Of a DNA stretch of 64,000 nt, positions 53,251 to 62,225 are shown in pieces; within the stretch, counting starts at the first letter, position 1, and each line of letters starts with the position of its first letter. A program made the position numbers and the translations under genes. The stretch is from Sutcliffiella cohnii (lineage in GTDB: Bacteria; Bacillota; Bacilli; Bacillales; Bacillaceae_I). Location: contig NZ_CP018866.1 of the NCBI RefSeq assembly GCF_002250055.1, positions 2,968,501-3,032,500 on the forward strand, written 5' to 3'. Under the pieces are notes generated by a model. That model saw nothing but the letters and a program-made list of their open reading frames with translations, had not been told where the DNA came from and made no database searches.

Positions 53251-53517
53251 TTAATGTGTTGCAAATAAGATTGGTGATAGAAAAATAAATACAACGCCTA
53301 CTATGCCTGTTATCCCTATTAATGCTAGACTGATTGACTTAGCTTTATTTTGGTACAAAATAGCAATTAAATAATAGAGCACTGTTGCCATCCCTATAAA
53401 GATAAGAGCTTCTAACTGAGTTGTCCACCCTTTTCCTTGTAATTGAATAAACGTTTGTAGTAACAGTCCGCCAAATACGAAAACACCAATCCAAAGTGTA
53501 ATAGCATTTAATTTCAT
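53251..53517 (-). CDS. Small three-helix membrane protein
   Basis: An 88-residue protein with three membrane helices: AITLWIGVFVFGGLLLQTF, ALIFIGMATVLYYLIAILY and ISLALIGITGIVGVVFIFL. The start at 53517 follows a GGGGAG SD; an earlier in-frame TTG is not used. No family recognised. Stands alone between the kinase and murG. Confidence 0.65.
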   Translation of the reverse strand: MKLNAITLWIGVFVFGGLLLQTFIQLQGKGWTTQLEALIFIGMATVLYYLIAILYQNKAKSISLALIGITGIVGVVFIFLSPILFATH

Positions 53518-53764
53518 TCGTTGCTCCCCCAATATGTAAGTCTTTTGCTACTTATAAAATTAACACAATTAACTGCAGAAGTAAAAACATGCCGTCTTGC
53601 TGAGTTCTTCCTGAAAATTTAAGGCTTATGTCAATAAAACGCTTTGTTAAAAACAAAGAACTTTTTTTGGACATTAGTCTTTTTTTAGTTTAACCACTAA
53701 GAGGAAGAATATGATTTGAGAACTATCAGTGTAGGATAACATCCGTAAAAGTTATTCACTCGAA

Positions 53765-53789
53765 AAAACTTGGCTAGATGCCAAGTTTA
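53765..53789 (-). terminator. Terminator of murG paralogue
   Basis: AACTTGGC and GCCAAGTT flank a five-base loop; TTTTCG follows on minus. The stem begins at the stop codon. Confidence 0.8.
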
Positions 53790-54857
53790 TCTCGAATAGT
53801 ACGTTATTTCGTCTACAATTAAGTCTACTGTATTTTGTGTACTCGTTTGTTCCATTGCATGAAGAAAAACTTCGCTTTTGCTCACTAGCGAATCAAGATT
53901 TAATAACAATGATTCTTTCGTAAGTTCTTCCTCCATTAGCACTTGTGCATATCCTTTTTTACGGAACGATTTCGCATTTAATATTTGATCGCCTCGGCTC
54001 GCATTTTTAGAAAGAGGAATGAGCAACATTGGAATTCGTAATGCTAAAAACTCAAAAATAGAATTCGCACCCGCTCTTGAAATGACAAAGTCAGTAGCTG
54101 CAAGGACATCGGGTAACTCAGAAGAAATATACTCAAACTGTTTATATCCTCTAACATGCATTAAACTTTCATCAACATTTCCTTTTCCTGTCAAATGCAC
54201 AATTTGATAAGAATTAGTTAAAATGTCTAACGATTCACGGATTGTTTCATTAATTTTTCTCGCTCCTAGACTGCCACCCATTATCGTTATAATTGGTTTA
54301 TTCTCATGTAAGCCTAGTATAGCTTTTCCTTCTACTTTGTTCCCTTCGAATAGCTCTTTCCTAATTGGAGAGCCAGTGTGTAAAACCTTTTCTAGCGGAA
54401 AATATTTAGCTGTTTCCTCAAAAGTAACAAAAATTCTAGTTGCAAACTTTGTTGCAATTTTATTTGCAAGTCCAGGTGTAATATCCGACTCGTGAATAAT
54501 TACTGGGATTTTCAACAATTTAGCTGCCATTACGACAGGCACTGTTACAAATCCGCCTTTTGAAAAAACTACAACTGGTCTTAATTTCCTTAATATGCTA
54601 TATGCCTCTCCAACCCCTTTTAAGATACGAAATGGATCGCTAAAGTTTTTCCAGTCAAAGTAACGTCTTAGTTTTCCACTAGAAATACCATAAAAAGGTA
54701 CATTTTCTTTTTCAACTATTTCCTTCTCGATTCCATTCTTTGAACCAATATATGTAATATCCCAACCACTTTCACGTAATGGATTCATAATTGCTATATT
54801 AGGAGTAACATGTCCTGCCGTTCCCCCACCAGTAAAAACTATTTTTTTATTTGCCAT
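53787..54857 (-). CDS. MurG-like UDP-GlcNAc transferase (free-standing paralogue)
   Basis: A 356-residue glycosyltransferase of the MurG family, which adds GlcNAc to lipid I to make lipid II. The N-terminal glycine loop is [16 protein letters not shown]; the C-terminal part has [11 protein letters not shown] and the [35 protein letters not shown]-GlcNAc site. It is far from a division (dcw) cluster, so it is probably a second copy like MurG2 of the B. cereus group, or the only copy moved. Either possibility is open. Confidence 0.85.
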   Translation of the reverse strand: MANKKIVFTGGGTAGHVTPNIAIMNPLRESGWDITYIGSKNGIEKEIVEKENVPFYGISSGKLRRYFDWKNFSDPFRILKGVGEAYSILRKLRPVVVFSKGGFVTVPVVMAAKLLKIPVIIHESDITPGLANKIATKFATRIFVTFEETAKYFPLEKVLHTGSPIRKELFEGNKVEGKAILGLHENKPIITIMGGSLGARKINETIRESLDILTNSYQIVHLTGKGNVDESLMHVRGYKQFEYISSELPDVLAATDFVISRAGANSIFEFLALRIPMLLIPLSKNASRGDQILNAKSFRKKGYAQVLMEEELTKESLLLNLDSLVSKSEVFLHAMEQTSTQNTVDLIVDEITYYSR

Positions 54858-55121
54858 ATAAACATCATCCTTTTTTCATTCCTCTTTTATCATATTATAG
54901 TCATTATGGAAAAATGGCAAAAATTATTTCAATAAATGAACGACTTTTTATTAACACGAAATCTTGTAATAACAATAATAGACTATAACATGAAATTCTT
55001 ACTGTATTGTTCATCGGTTTTTGAGCATATTCTGTGACATTTTTTAGTCTTTTTCCATAAATTAATCTATAATGACATTCGCTGTATTATAATGTATTAC
55101 AAAGAAGTGGGGTGAAGTTGC

Positions 55122-55835
55122 TTGGAAAATGTACTCAAAATTACAAATGTATTAGCGGATCCGACGAGATATTCAATTTATGAGTATTTAATTACTAACA
55201 AAAAAGCTGTCGATGTGCAAGAAATAGCCGATCAATTTTCCATCCATCCTAATGTTGCACGTCTACATTTATCGAAATTAGAAGAAATAAAGCTAATTCT
55301 CTCTTTTTCCTACAAATCAGGAAAAGGAGGTAGACCAAGTCGGAAATATAAATTATCTAATTATGCGATTGAGCTAACATTTCCATATAGAGATTATGCC
55401 TTACTCGCTAAAATTGCTATAGAGTCTATGGCCAGCCTCGGGGAAGCGGGAAAAGTTGCACTTTATAATACTGGGAGGAAATTTGGCGAAGAACTGTCCC
55501 AACGTTACTTTATAAAAAATAATACGACTACTTTTTCTTCTTTATATGAAAAAGTTAATGTAGTAAAAGAAATTACATCAAGCTGTGGATTATATCCTTC
55601 ATTTGATGTGAACGAAGAAAGTAATGTTGTACAGCTTGCTATTAATAATTGCCCTTTTAAAGAAATTATACATAGCGGTGATGAATACTCTTCCATCTGT
55701 AACATGCATTTATCTTTCCTTCAAGGCATTTTTGAAGAAGTGTTTCCAGGAACGGAGTTAAAAGAGCTAGAAATAATGCCAACTGGTTGTGAGCAATGCA
55801 TTTATCAAGCAACTGTCACAAATGTCACAAACTAA
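55122..55835 (+). CDS. HTH regulator with C-terminal cysteine cluster
   Basis: A 237-residue regulator with an ArsR/DeoR-type winged HTH (about residues 10-80: LADPTRYSIYEYLI, then VNVARLHLSKLE-like NVARLHLSKLEEIKL and a GRPSRKYKLS wing). The C-terminal half has five cysteines, four of them in a metal-like pattern: C177, C193, C223 and C226 in NNCPF, SSICNMH and TGCEQC. That suggests an iron-sulfur or zinc sensor, as in SufR-like regulators. TTG start with a GGGGTGA SD. Target unknown. Confidence 0.75.
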   Translation: MENVLKITNVLADPTRYSIYEYLITNKKAVDVQEIADQFSIHPNVARLHLSKLEEIKLILSFSYKSGKGGRPSRKYKLSNYAIELTFPYRDYALLAKIAIESMASLGEAGKVALYNTGRKFGEELSQRYFIKNNTTTFSSLYEKVNVVKEITSSCGLYPSFDVNEESNVVQLAINNCPFKEIIHSGDEYSSICNMHLSFLQGIFEEVFPGTELKELEIMPTGCEQCIYQATVTNVTN

Positions 55836-55848
55836 CTTCAATCTTATA

Positions 55849-55878
55849 TTTACTTTTAAACAAATTGTACATTATAAT
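55849..55878 (+). promoter_or_regulatory. Candidate promoter of yqgY
   Basis: TTTACT (55849-55854) and a perfect TATAAT (55873-55878) are 18 bp apart, 53 bp before the start codon. Confidence 0.5.
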
Positions 55879-55931
55879 AGATAAGTGACATACTAAATAA
55901 AATGGATTACGTGTGTAAGGAGGGAATACAT

Positions 55932-56171
55932 ATGGATCGTATGTACCGTGTGTTAGGGTTCTGGACAGGGATTTTTGCTGTTATGTTCTACCTTGGACAT
56001 ATGCCGCAAACTGCATTATTATTCTTTGGACAAACGGTATTCTTTGTTTTACTAAGCTATTTAAAACTTACCGAGCGTATGTACATTTATATTTTTGGTG
56101 CATACTTAACAGTTTTCTTTGTAGGATTCACGTACTGGACAACATTTATGATGGTTCCAGGAGGTCATTAA
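55932..56171 (+). CDS. yqgY: DUF2626 membrane protein YqgY
   Basis: A 79-residue, three-helix membrane protein of the DUF2626 family, starting MDRMYRVLGFWTGIFAVMFY and ending TFMMVPGGH. The start ATG at 55932 follows an AAGGAGG SD; ten upstream codons are unsupported. Function unknown. Its place near yqgX is conserved in Bacillus. Confidence 0.88.
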   Translation: MDRMYRVLGFWTGIFAVMFYLGHMPQTALLFFGQTVFFVLLSYLKLTERMYIYIFGAYLTVFFVGFTYWTTFMMVPGGH

Positions 56172-56183
56172 TACCTCAAAAAA

Positions 56184-56222
56184 ATGAAAGCGGTGACCTT
56201 CGTCATCGCTTTCTTTTTTATA
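56184..56222. terminator. Bidirectional terminator between yqgY and the MidA-like gene
   Basis: GAAAGCGGTGAC (56186-56197) and GTCATCGCTTTC (56202-56213) form a near-perfect stem with T-rich tails on both strands. Confidence 0.88.
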
Positions 56223-57321
56223 AATTGATTAAACTGCTCCAATGTGCGCTTATGTTTTTCTGCTGAGCTACAACTGTAAATGAGTTACTTAAACTGCTAT
56301 CCATAATTAAACTGCGAATAGCCCGATTTTGTTTACTTATTTCTGAAAAAGGATTAGGATCATAATTATCTTGTAAATATTGTAATATACCTGCGGAAAT
56401 GAGAAATTCACCTTGCTTCATCGTGAACACATGTGATAAACCATATTTCTCTCCAAAGTGTTCTAGACCATTTAAATGAATATGTGTCGTTAAGTCCATC
56501 TCTCCAACATATTGTAGGGGATCACTTACTAATTGATGTTGATAATATCCACGTAAACTTCCATCTCGATGTTCTGGACGCTTCCACTCTTCAAACGTAT
56601 ATCCGTAATCTACTGTAAACACTATCCCTTTTTGCAATATTTGTGACAGGGACCGAATAGTAGGTTCCATAGCTAATGGGATTTCTATCCTCTGACCTTC
56701 CCCGAGCTCTAATCCCATTTCTTCGATATATTTCTCTATTTTGTCGTTCTGTAAAGGCTCCATAACTTCCACTAATTTTTCTTCATCATTCAACGTAATA
56801 AATATTTCATATACTGTTTCGTTTTGTTTTTTAACAACCGAAACTGGTAATGCATCGAATAACTCATTTGAAAAAATAATCCCTTCAAAAGGTGGTACAT
56901 CTTCTATTTTTTCATAATAAATTATATTCGCATCTTTAGGTAATAGCTGTTGCTGTAGTTTAAGATGATACGGACTTGTTTCTACTATGATATAGGATAA
57001 CTGAGAATAAAAGGATGGAGACTCTTTTTTAATTTCTGCTAACACTTGATTCGCAAATCTCCCCGTACCTGCACCGATTTCACAAATTACTGGTGGGAGT
57101 TTTTCAGTAGCACAAATGGATAAAAATAATTTTGCAAATAGCTTACCATAAATGGTGTGCACATTACTTGATGTAAAAAAGTCTCCTTCTTTCCCTATTT
57201 TTTGCTTTGGTTTCATATAGTACCCTAGTTGTGGGTGATAGAGAGCTGCCTCGATAAATGTTGAATATGTTATTTTTTTTGACGGGTCTTGTTCCATTAT
57301 ACTTTTAATATAGGACTTCAT
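56218..57321 (-). CDS. MidA-family SAM-dependent methyltransferase
   Basis: A 367-residue protein of the MidA/NDUFAF7 (DUF185) family. It has ITYSTFIEAALYHPQLGYYM, the GDFFTSSNVHTIYGKLFAK segment, the SAM motif ICEIGAGTGRFANQVL and SNELFDALPV. Mitochondrial members methylate an arginine in complex I; the bacterial substrate is not known. The start is uncertain among three ATGs (57321, 57330, 57345); 57321 has GGATGA upstream. It overlaps or adjoins yqgX and probably shares its transcript. Confidence 0.88.
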   Translation of the reverse strand: MKSYIKSIMEQDPSKKITYSTFIEAALYHPQLGYYMKPKQKIGKEGDFFTSSNVHTIYGKLFAKLFLSICATEKLPPVICEIGAGTGRFANQVLAEIKKESPSFYSQLSYIIVETSPYHLKLQQQLLPKDANIIYYEKIEDVPPFEGIIFSNELFDALPVSVVKKQNETVYEIFITLNDEEKLVEVMEPLQNDKIEKYIEEMGLELGEGQRIEIPLAMEPTIRSLSQILQKGIVFTVDYGYTFEEWKRPEHRDGSLRGYYQHQLVSDPLQYVGEMDLTTHIHLNGLEHFGEKYGLSHVFTMKQGEFLISAGILQYLQDNYDPNPFSEISKQNRAIRSLIMDSSLSNSFTVVAQQKNISAHWSSLINL

Positions 57322-57334
57322 TTCAGTCATCCTA

Positions 57335-57967
57335 TTAAAAACCATTTAAAAACGGATTTTGGTCCATTTCTGAAGCAATTGTAGTAGCTGGTCCATGACC
57401 TGGTAACACAGCAGTCTCTTCAGGTAGGGTTAACAACTTATCGTGAATGCTAGCTAATAGTGTTGCATGATTACCACCTGGTAAGTCTGTTCTACCAATA
57501 CTTCCAGCAAACAATGTATCACCTGCAAATACAATGCCTGATGGTTCATGATAGTAGCTCACACTTCCAGGAGAATGTCCTGGAGTAAATAGTAGTGTAA
57601 AAGCAAAATCTCCTATAACAAGCGTTTTTTCTTCAGTAATAACATGTTCTGCTTTTTTTGTTTTAATAGAGCCTTGCTGGAAAAATTCTGACCTATTTAA
57701 ACTAGGTGATTCTAGCCAGTCATTCTCAAGTTCATGTATGTATACCGGAATACTCCACTTATTACGCACTTCCTCTACAGCGCCAATATGATCAAAATGA
57801 GCATGGGTAAGTAGGATGGCAAGCGGCTTTAAATTTTGTGATTCCATATAAGAAACGAATGCTTCCCCTTCACTTCCCGGATCAAATACGATACATTCTT
57901 TTTTATCGTTAATTAATAAATAAGCATTCGTCTGTAACGGACCTAAAGGAATTTGTAACCATTGCAT
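57335..57967 (-). CDS. yqgX: Glyoxalase II-like hydrolase YqgX
   Basis: A 210-residue metallo-beta-lactamase-fold hydrolase. The metal motif HAHFDH (55-60) and the further FTPGHSPGSV, FAGDTLFAGSIGRTD and LPGHGPATT motifs are intact. Relatives hydrolyse S-lactoyl-bacillithiol or persulfides. The ATG at 57967 has a GGTGG SD and gives the usual N-terminus MQWLQIPLGPLQTN. Confidence 0.93.
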   Translation of the reverse strand: MQWLQIPLGPLQTNAYLLINDKKECIVFDPGSEGEAFVSYMESQNLKPLAILLTHAHFDHIGAVEEVRNKWSIPVYIHELENDWLESPSLNRSEFFQQGSIKTKKAEHVITEEKTLVIGDFAFTLLFTPGHSPGSVSYYHEPSGIVFAGDTLFAGSIGRTDLPGGNHATLLASIHDKLLTLPEETAVLPGHGPATTIASEMDQNPFLNGF

Positions 57968-58061
57968 GTAAAGTTTCCACCTTTCAATAATTTTTGAACT
58001 ATTCATCATTCTATTCTACACTAATTAATATATCGTAGACGAATGAAAGGGATTATTTTGG

Positions 58062-58541
58062 ATGAAAATAATGTATGGGATAGAAGTTTTGTCGGATCAG
58101 AACTCCGTACAATCTTTTAGTAATACGGTACAGTCATTAAAACAGACAGTTAACGTTTTTGATCATGATGACGATTTTATTATCGTTTTTCCGGCTTTAT
58201 ATGCTTCTGATGTAGATCCACATAACAGCCGCAATATTGGAGATACACATCCATTAATTTTGCTTGAAAATGAAACATGTACATCGCTTTTTTCTGATTA
58301 TGGTTTTCAAACAAATTTTTTTTCCTACCTCTTTAAAGACATAGTTAGCTCCTTTTACTTTACAAGTGGAAAAGAAGAGGAAATAGCAATGGCAATTCTT
58401 CAAATGGACGACTGTTTACTTGCAGTTGAACACGGGGTCAAAGAATGTTATTTTATCGACAAAGAATATAGACCTTTTGTTGAAAAAGTAGGAAAAGCAT
58501 ATGACATAGAAGTGTCATTTTTGGACCTCGACAAATTGTAA
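58062..58541 (+). CDS. Conserved-looking protein of unknown function
   Basis: A 159-residue soluble protein, MKIMYGIEVLSDQNSVQSFS at its start, with alternating helix-strand character (DDFIIVFPALYASDV) and an acidic pI. I do not recognise it. It is divergent from yqgX and followed by yqgW. Confidence 0.6.
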   Translation: MKIMYGIEVLSDQNSVQSFSNTVQSLKQTVNVFDHDDDFIIVFPALYASDVDPHNSRNIGDTHPLILLENETCTSLFSDYGFQTNFFSYLFKDIVSSFYFTSGKEEEIAMAILQMDDCLLAVEHGVKECYFIDKEYRPFVEKVGKAYDIEVSFLDLDKL

Positions 58542-58636
58542 TAAAACAGATAAAATGGTATGAGAGTGTAATATGTCATTACATATATTGGGTATGATAC
58601 TTCTATAATAGACCGTAACAAGAGGGGGTTAAAACC

Positions 58637-58810
58637 ATGCTTTTAGTTGTATTTTTTGCACTCGTAACAGTACTATCTGTATTTAGTACAATTCATACTT
58701 TCCGTGAAATGAATTTACTAGGTATTGGCTTCTCATTAGCAACACTTGGTGTTTTCGGATGGTTTACTGTTATGACAATCCTTAAATCAGGATATCCTGT
58801 AGCTCACTAA
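58637..58810 (+). CDS. yqgW: DUF2759 small membrane protein YqgW
   Basis: A 57-residue protein with two membrane helices, MLLVVFFALVTVLSVFSTIH then GIGFSLATLGVFGWFTVM. It fits the DUF2759/YqgW group in size, sequence and place. Function unknown. A AGAGGGGG SD precedes the ATG and a terminator follows. Confidence 0.85.
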   Translation: MLLVVFFALVTVLSVFSTIHTFREMNLLGIGFSLATLGVFGWFTVMTILKSGYPVAH

Positions 58811-58826
58811 AATGTTTTATCTGAAG

Positions 58827-58860
58827 AACATCTCTTTCAAGAGGTGTTTTTTCTTTTTTT
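58827..58860 (+). terminator. Terminator of yqgW
   Basis: AACATCTC (58828-58835) and GAGGTGTT (58841-58848), one G-T pair, are followed by TTTTTCTTTTTTT. Confidence 0.85.
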
Positions 58861-58931
58861 ATCCCACTTCTATAAAAACTAGTATATTTGGACATATTGT
58901 TTATAAAAGCCCTACATGAAGGAGAAAAATG

Positions 58932-59060
58932 ATGTCCATTATTACTATTTGCGGCATTTGTGATGGACGGGGAAAACTAAAAGGAAAACTAAAAGGAAAA
59001 CTACTCCCTTTCACAAAAAAGTGTTACAAATGCAATGGAAATGGCAAAATAAAATTATAA
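58932..59060 (+). CDS. DnaJ-like zinc-ribbon miniprotein, 42 aa
   Basis: A short gene with an AAGGAG SD. The product has two C-x2-C-x-G-x-G motifs, CGICDGRGKL and CYKCNGNGKI, like the zinc centres of DnaJ, joined by a LKGKLKGKL linker made of 12-bp direct repeats (AAAGGAAAACTA). Four cysteines suit one zinc site. Similar small proteins (such as YuiA types) exist in Bacillus; function unknown. Confidence 0.75.
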   Translation: MSIITICGICDGRGKLKGKLKGKLLPFTKKCYKCNGNGKIKL

Positions 59061-59093
59061 TATATCTCTCCTGGTAAGCGAAATTAAACACTC

Positions 59094-59138
59094 AAAAAAG
59101 CTATTTTTCCTAATAAAGGAGAAATAGCTTTTTGTCGG
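59094..59138. terminator. Terminator after the zinc-ribbon gene
   Basis: AAAAAAGCTATTT (59094-59106) and AAATAGCTTTTT (59122-59133) form a stem with T runs on both strands, serving yqgV as well. Confidence 0.82.
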
Positions 59139-59185
59139 TTTTAGATAAATTTTAAAATATTTATTTTCGCGTGAATTTGCCAGTC

Positions 59186-59506
59186 TTAATTGGTTCGATG
59201 TTTTTGCACGGATTCCATTTTGCTTACCATTGTTGACTTTTTATCGCGCCTGTCATCAATACGTATGTTCGTTGCTACTCTTTGTATACCATGTTGAAAC
59301 GGTACTTCATGGATTGCTTGTATTACCTTTAATAACTGTGAAAGTTCGCCTTCAATAATAGTATTCATTGGAGTTAGTTGATATTCAATAACTCCTTCTT
59401 GTTTAAATTGTTCAAGAACTGATTGTATCGTAGCTACATACTTACTAACACTTGGCCCTTCCGTACCAATCGGAATGACCGTTACATCAACGATTGCCAA
59501 TTGCAA
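59186..59506 (-). CDS. yqgV: Thiamine-binding protein YqgV (MTH1187 family)
   Basis: A 106-residue ferredoxin-like protein of the MTH1187/YkoF-related group. It starts MQLAIVDVTVIPIGTEGPSVSKYVA and has YQLTPMNTIIEGELSQLL. The family binds thiamine or its parts. It lies downstream of yqgU with a 30-bp gap. Confidence 0.9.
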   Translation of the reverse strand: MQLAIVDVTVIPIGTEGPSVSKYVATIQSVLEQFKQEGVIEYQLTPMNTIIEGELSQLLKVIQAIHEVPFQHGIQRVATNIRIDDRRDKKSTMVSKMESVQKHRTN

Positions 59507-59536
59507 AACCTCTTTTCTGCTCGTTCTCTCTTTCTT

Positions 59537-60658
59537 TTATTGCGTCTCCATTATGTTCACAATTTGTTGATTATTTATATCGATAATTTTCTCATACTGA
59601 TAACCATATAAACAATAGCCACCGGATGGCGCACACCGTAATGGTAAATTTTCAACGTCATCAAACAAAACTTCCTCTTCTGTCATTGAAATTGATTTTA
59701 GTTGATACTTGTTTGCGTAATTATCTACATTACCACCATCATAAGGTTGAAAAATAAAAAGACTTCCTTTGGAAGGTACGTACTCTATAAAAGGAATTAG
59801 ATACGTGGAATACATAGAAAGAATTGGTGCAGTATATGTTTTTTTTACCTTCATATCAGGTAATAAATATAAGGTGTAATCCGCAATATGATCTTCTAAT
59901 CGGTTATTAGAAATTGTAAATAAATAGTTTGAAAATGTTGCAAAGCTAATTACATCTTCTGTTAATAGTTGCATAGCGTTTGTTTGTAAATCAAAGGCAT
60001 AAAGTGGCGCTGTTAAAGACGGCTCTTCGGTATTCCATTCAAGAAATGCTACCTTTTGATCATGAACCCAGTGAACAAACGGATTTGATAATAAGACTTT
60101 TTGAACTTTCTCACTATCTACTTCCATCATATAGTTTTCGAAAGACCAATCTTCTTGAAACGAAGTAATCATTATCTGCTCTGGATTAAAAGGGTTCCAC
60201 TCATACGTTAAATCATACGAAGGAAAAGTATACTCCATGACTGGGATTCCATATTTATTCACTACAATAACGTTTGCTTCGTAAGAAGAAGGTGCTGTAT
60301 GAAGAGCAAATAAATCGTAATTTTTGTTTGCTCGTACTGAGAGGACAGGATTATTGGTGGAATAAAATTCTGTTATATCCCCTGTAAACAGGTTGTAAGC
60401 ATAAATATTATTCTCCAAAGGGGTTTCTTCCATATACAGTATCAATTCATCGTTAAGCCATTCCAACACAGAATAATTATAAGTTGAATTCACTTCTAGC
60501 ACTTGAATTTCATCGAGATGAAAAAAAGCGCGTTCTCCAGGTTCTTTATAAAAATAGCGATTTTCCATCAATTTGGATGGTTCTACAACTTTATGCTGAT
60601 GAGAGTTTTGGCATCCAAGAAGAAGAAGCATGCTGAGCAAAACTACAATAGCTTTCAA
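59537..60658 (-). CDS. yqgU: Beta-propeller-like lipoprotein YqgU
   Basis: A 373-residue lipoprotein: MKAIVVLLSMLLLLGC with lipobox LLGC at Cys16, followed by repeated beta-strand blocks such as VLEWLNDELILYMEE and VLSVRANKNYDLFALHT, a pattern of WD/YVTN-like propellers. It matches YqgU by size and place, upstream of yqgV. Function unknown. Confidence 0.82.
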   Translation of the reverse strand: MKAIVVLLSMLLLLGCQNSHQHKVVEPSKLMENRYFYKEPGERAFFHLDEIQVLEVNSTYNYSVLEWLNDELILYMEETPLENNIYAYNLFTGDITEFYSTNNPVLSVRANKNYDLFALHTAPSSYEANVIVVNKYGIPVMEYTFPSYDLTYEWNPFNPEQIMITSFQEDWSFENYMMEVDSEKVQKVLLSNPFVHWVHDQKVAFLEWNTEEPSLTAPLYAFDLQTNAMQLLTEDVISFATFSNYLFTISNNRLEDHIADYTLYLLPDMKVKKTYTAPILSMYSTYLIPFIEYVPSKGSLFIFQPYDGGNVDNYANKYQLKSISMTEEEVLFDDVENLPLRCAPSGGYCLYGYQYEKIIDINNQQIVNIMETQ

Positions 60659-60844
60659 TTCACCTCATCAACTCCGTTTCATTGTTACTCCTTTTGTATT
60701 CGATTATGAAGGTTAATACGTTTCATTTCAAGCAAAAACCATTAAAGAGAAGATATTAATTTCTACCTATTCTTATTATAACTTTTGTCCTGTTTTTGTA
60801 CTCTATATTAGGTAATATATTCCCATCTTTCTAAAAGTGAAAAA

Positions 60845-60875
60845 TGAAAAACTCGTCATATTGACGAGTTTTTCA
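60845..60875 (-). terminator. Terminator of yqgT
   Basis: AAAAACTCGTCA and TGACGAGTTTTT form a 12-base stem with a three-base loop and a T tail on minus, before the stop codon region of yqgT. Confidence 0.9.
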
Positions 60876-60876
60876 A

Positions 60877-62067
60877 CTAAATATACATAGAGGCTAAAAA
60901 TATTCCTAGCGATTTTACGTATATTTCATCAAACTGGGAAAGAGGTAACGGGTTTACGCCTTTACCTAATTCAATTGTAAAGCCTGGTTTTTTATATTTT
61001 TGAATAAACCAATCTTTGTAACCTGCATGACTATCAACATATCGAACTGCTTTATAACTACTCACTAGTTCGAATTCCTTTGCAAGTGCTTCGCTTTCAG
61101 TTGGCTCGCACCCTTCGTATCCCCAATACAATTCCTCTCCTTGCGTATGAAAAGCTAAAACCATATCAAACTGTTCTCTATTCGCTAACTCTTCCATTAT
61201 AATCGCTTCAGGCTCCGTCAATGGAGCATTACCTGGATAATCACGGAAAGCTGGTGCCTTTGGAATTTTCCGTTCCTTTTCTATATCCCAATTGGCTGGG
61301 TATTGATTATTCAAATCTACCCCTCTAATGTTCGCTTTCCAACCTGTAAAATCTTCACTACCACCATTTATAGCAACAACCTGTTTTTTATAGCTAGCAT
61401 CCGCTCCATGCAATACGAGATCAACTCCGTCTGGATTAACCATCGGCACAAACGATAATGTAACTTCGTTATAAAATGGATACATATATAGACCTCGTAA
61501 ACTCGTTTTATTCGTGAGTGATAATAAAAGGTCATTGATGAAAGTCATAATAATAGCCGTTGTAATCCATTCATTCGCATGAAAACTTCCATTAATGTGT
61601 ATATGCTTTTGGCCATTTCCAATTTTAATGTGGGGGATTGCTCTCCCTAAAACGGAATGACCAATTATTTCAGTTTTAATAAACGGGTATATTTCTTCTA
61701 ATCGCTTAATGTCTTTCATCATCGTTTCATAGCAATATTTCTTTTTACCATATATTAATTTTGATTCAATTCTTACAGGAACTTGAACCGGTACCCCGAT
61801 TTCAATCTGGGGTACATTTTGTAAATGTGGGTTTAATAAATATAGAGAATCCACATGCAGTTTTCTCGACGCAGCAATTGTCCACAAAGTATCTCCAGGC
61901 TGAAAATCCACTGTCACTTTCCTATACGCTGGAATTTTAACCGTACTTCCTACTGGGAGATGTTCGCATTTACCTTCTTTATTGGCGTCTTCTATCATTT
62001 CAAGAGGTACGGAAAATAACTGGCTATAATACCATAAAGAATCTCCTTTTCTAACTTGTACTAACAT
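60877..62067 (-). CDS. yqgT: Gamma-D-glutamyl-L-diamino acid endopeptidase, LysM-M14 type (YqgT)
   Basis: A 396-residue cell-wall peptidase. Two LysM repeats (about residues 2-48 and 51-98) precede an M14 zinc carboxypeptidase domain. Zinc ligands H163 and E166 in FHANEW, and a later His in FHTQGEELYWGYEG, and the catalytic Glu in FTIELGKG are present. It cuts peptides between gamma-D-Glu and diaminopimelate. No signal peptide is seen, as in YqgT of B. subtilis, so it may act in spores or recycling. Confidence 0.92.
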   Translation of the reverse strand: MLVQVRKGDSLWYYSQLFSVPLEMIEDANKEGKCEHLPVGSTVKIPAYRKVTVDFQPGDTLWTIAASRKLHVDSLYLLNPHLQNVPQIEIGVPVQVPVRIESKLIYGKKKYCYETMMKDIKRLEEIYPFIKTEIIGHSVLGRAIPHIKIGNGQKHIHINGSFHANEWITTAIIMTFINDLLLSLTNKTSLRGLYMYPFYNEVTLSFVPMVNPDGVDLVLHGADASYKKQVVAINGGSEDFTGWKANIRGVDLNNQYPANWDIEKERKIPKAPAFRDYPGNAPLTEPEAIIMEELANREQFDMVLAFHTQGEELYWGYEGCEPTESEALAKEFELVSSYKAVRYVDSHAGYKDWFIQKYKKPGFTIELGKGVNPLPLSQFDEIYVKSLGIFLASMYI

Positions 62068-62177
62068 TGCTATCCCCCTATTTTAAGGCTCTAATACACC
62101 CTATGAGAAAATTTCAATGTTAGAACTTTAGTTAAGTACTATCTACAAAATTTCCAAGTTCTAATAATACTAGACGA

Positions 62178-62223
62178 TAAAAAGAGGCTACAAAGTATAT
62201 ATTACTCTGTAGCCTCTTTTACT
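62178..62223 (-). terminator. Terminator of ltaS
   Basis: AAAGAGGCTACA (62181-62192) and TGTAGCCTCTTT (62209-62220) form a perfect stem; TTTTTAT follows on minus. Confidence 0.9.
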
Positions 62224-62225
62224 TA

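Noticed and set aside
53641..53670. Terminator-like hairpin CTTTGTT...AACAAAG followed by TTTTTTT on plus
   Set aside because: No plus-strand gene lies upstream for it to serve; could be a relic or chance AT-rich pairing.
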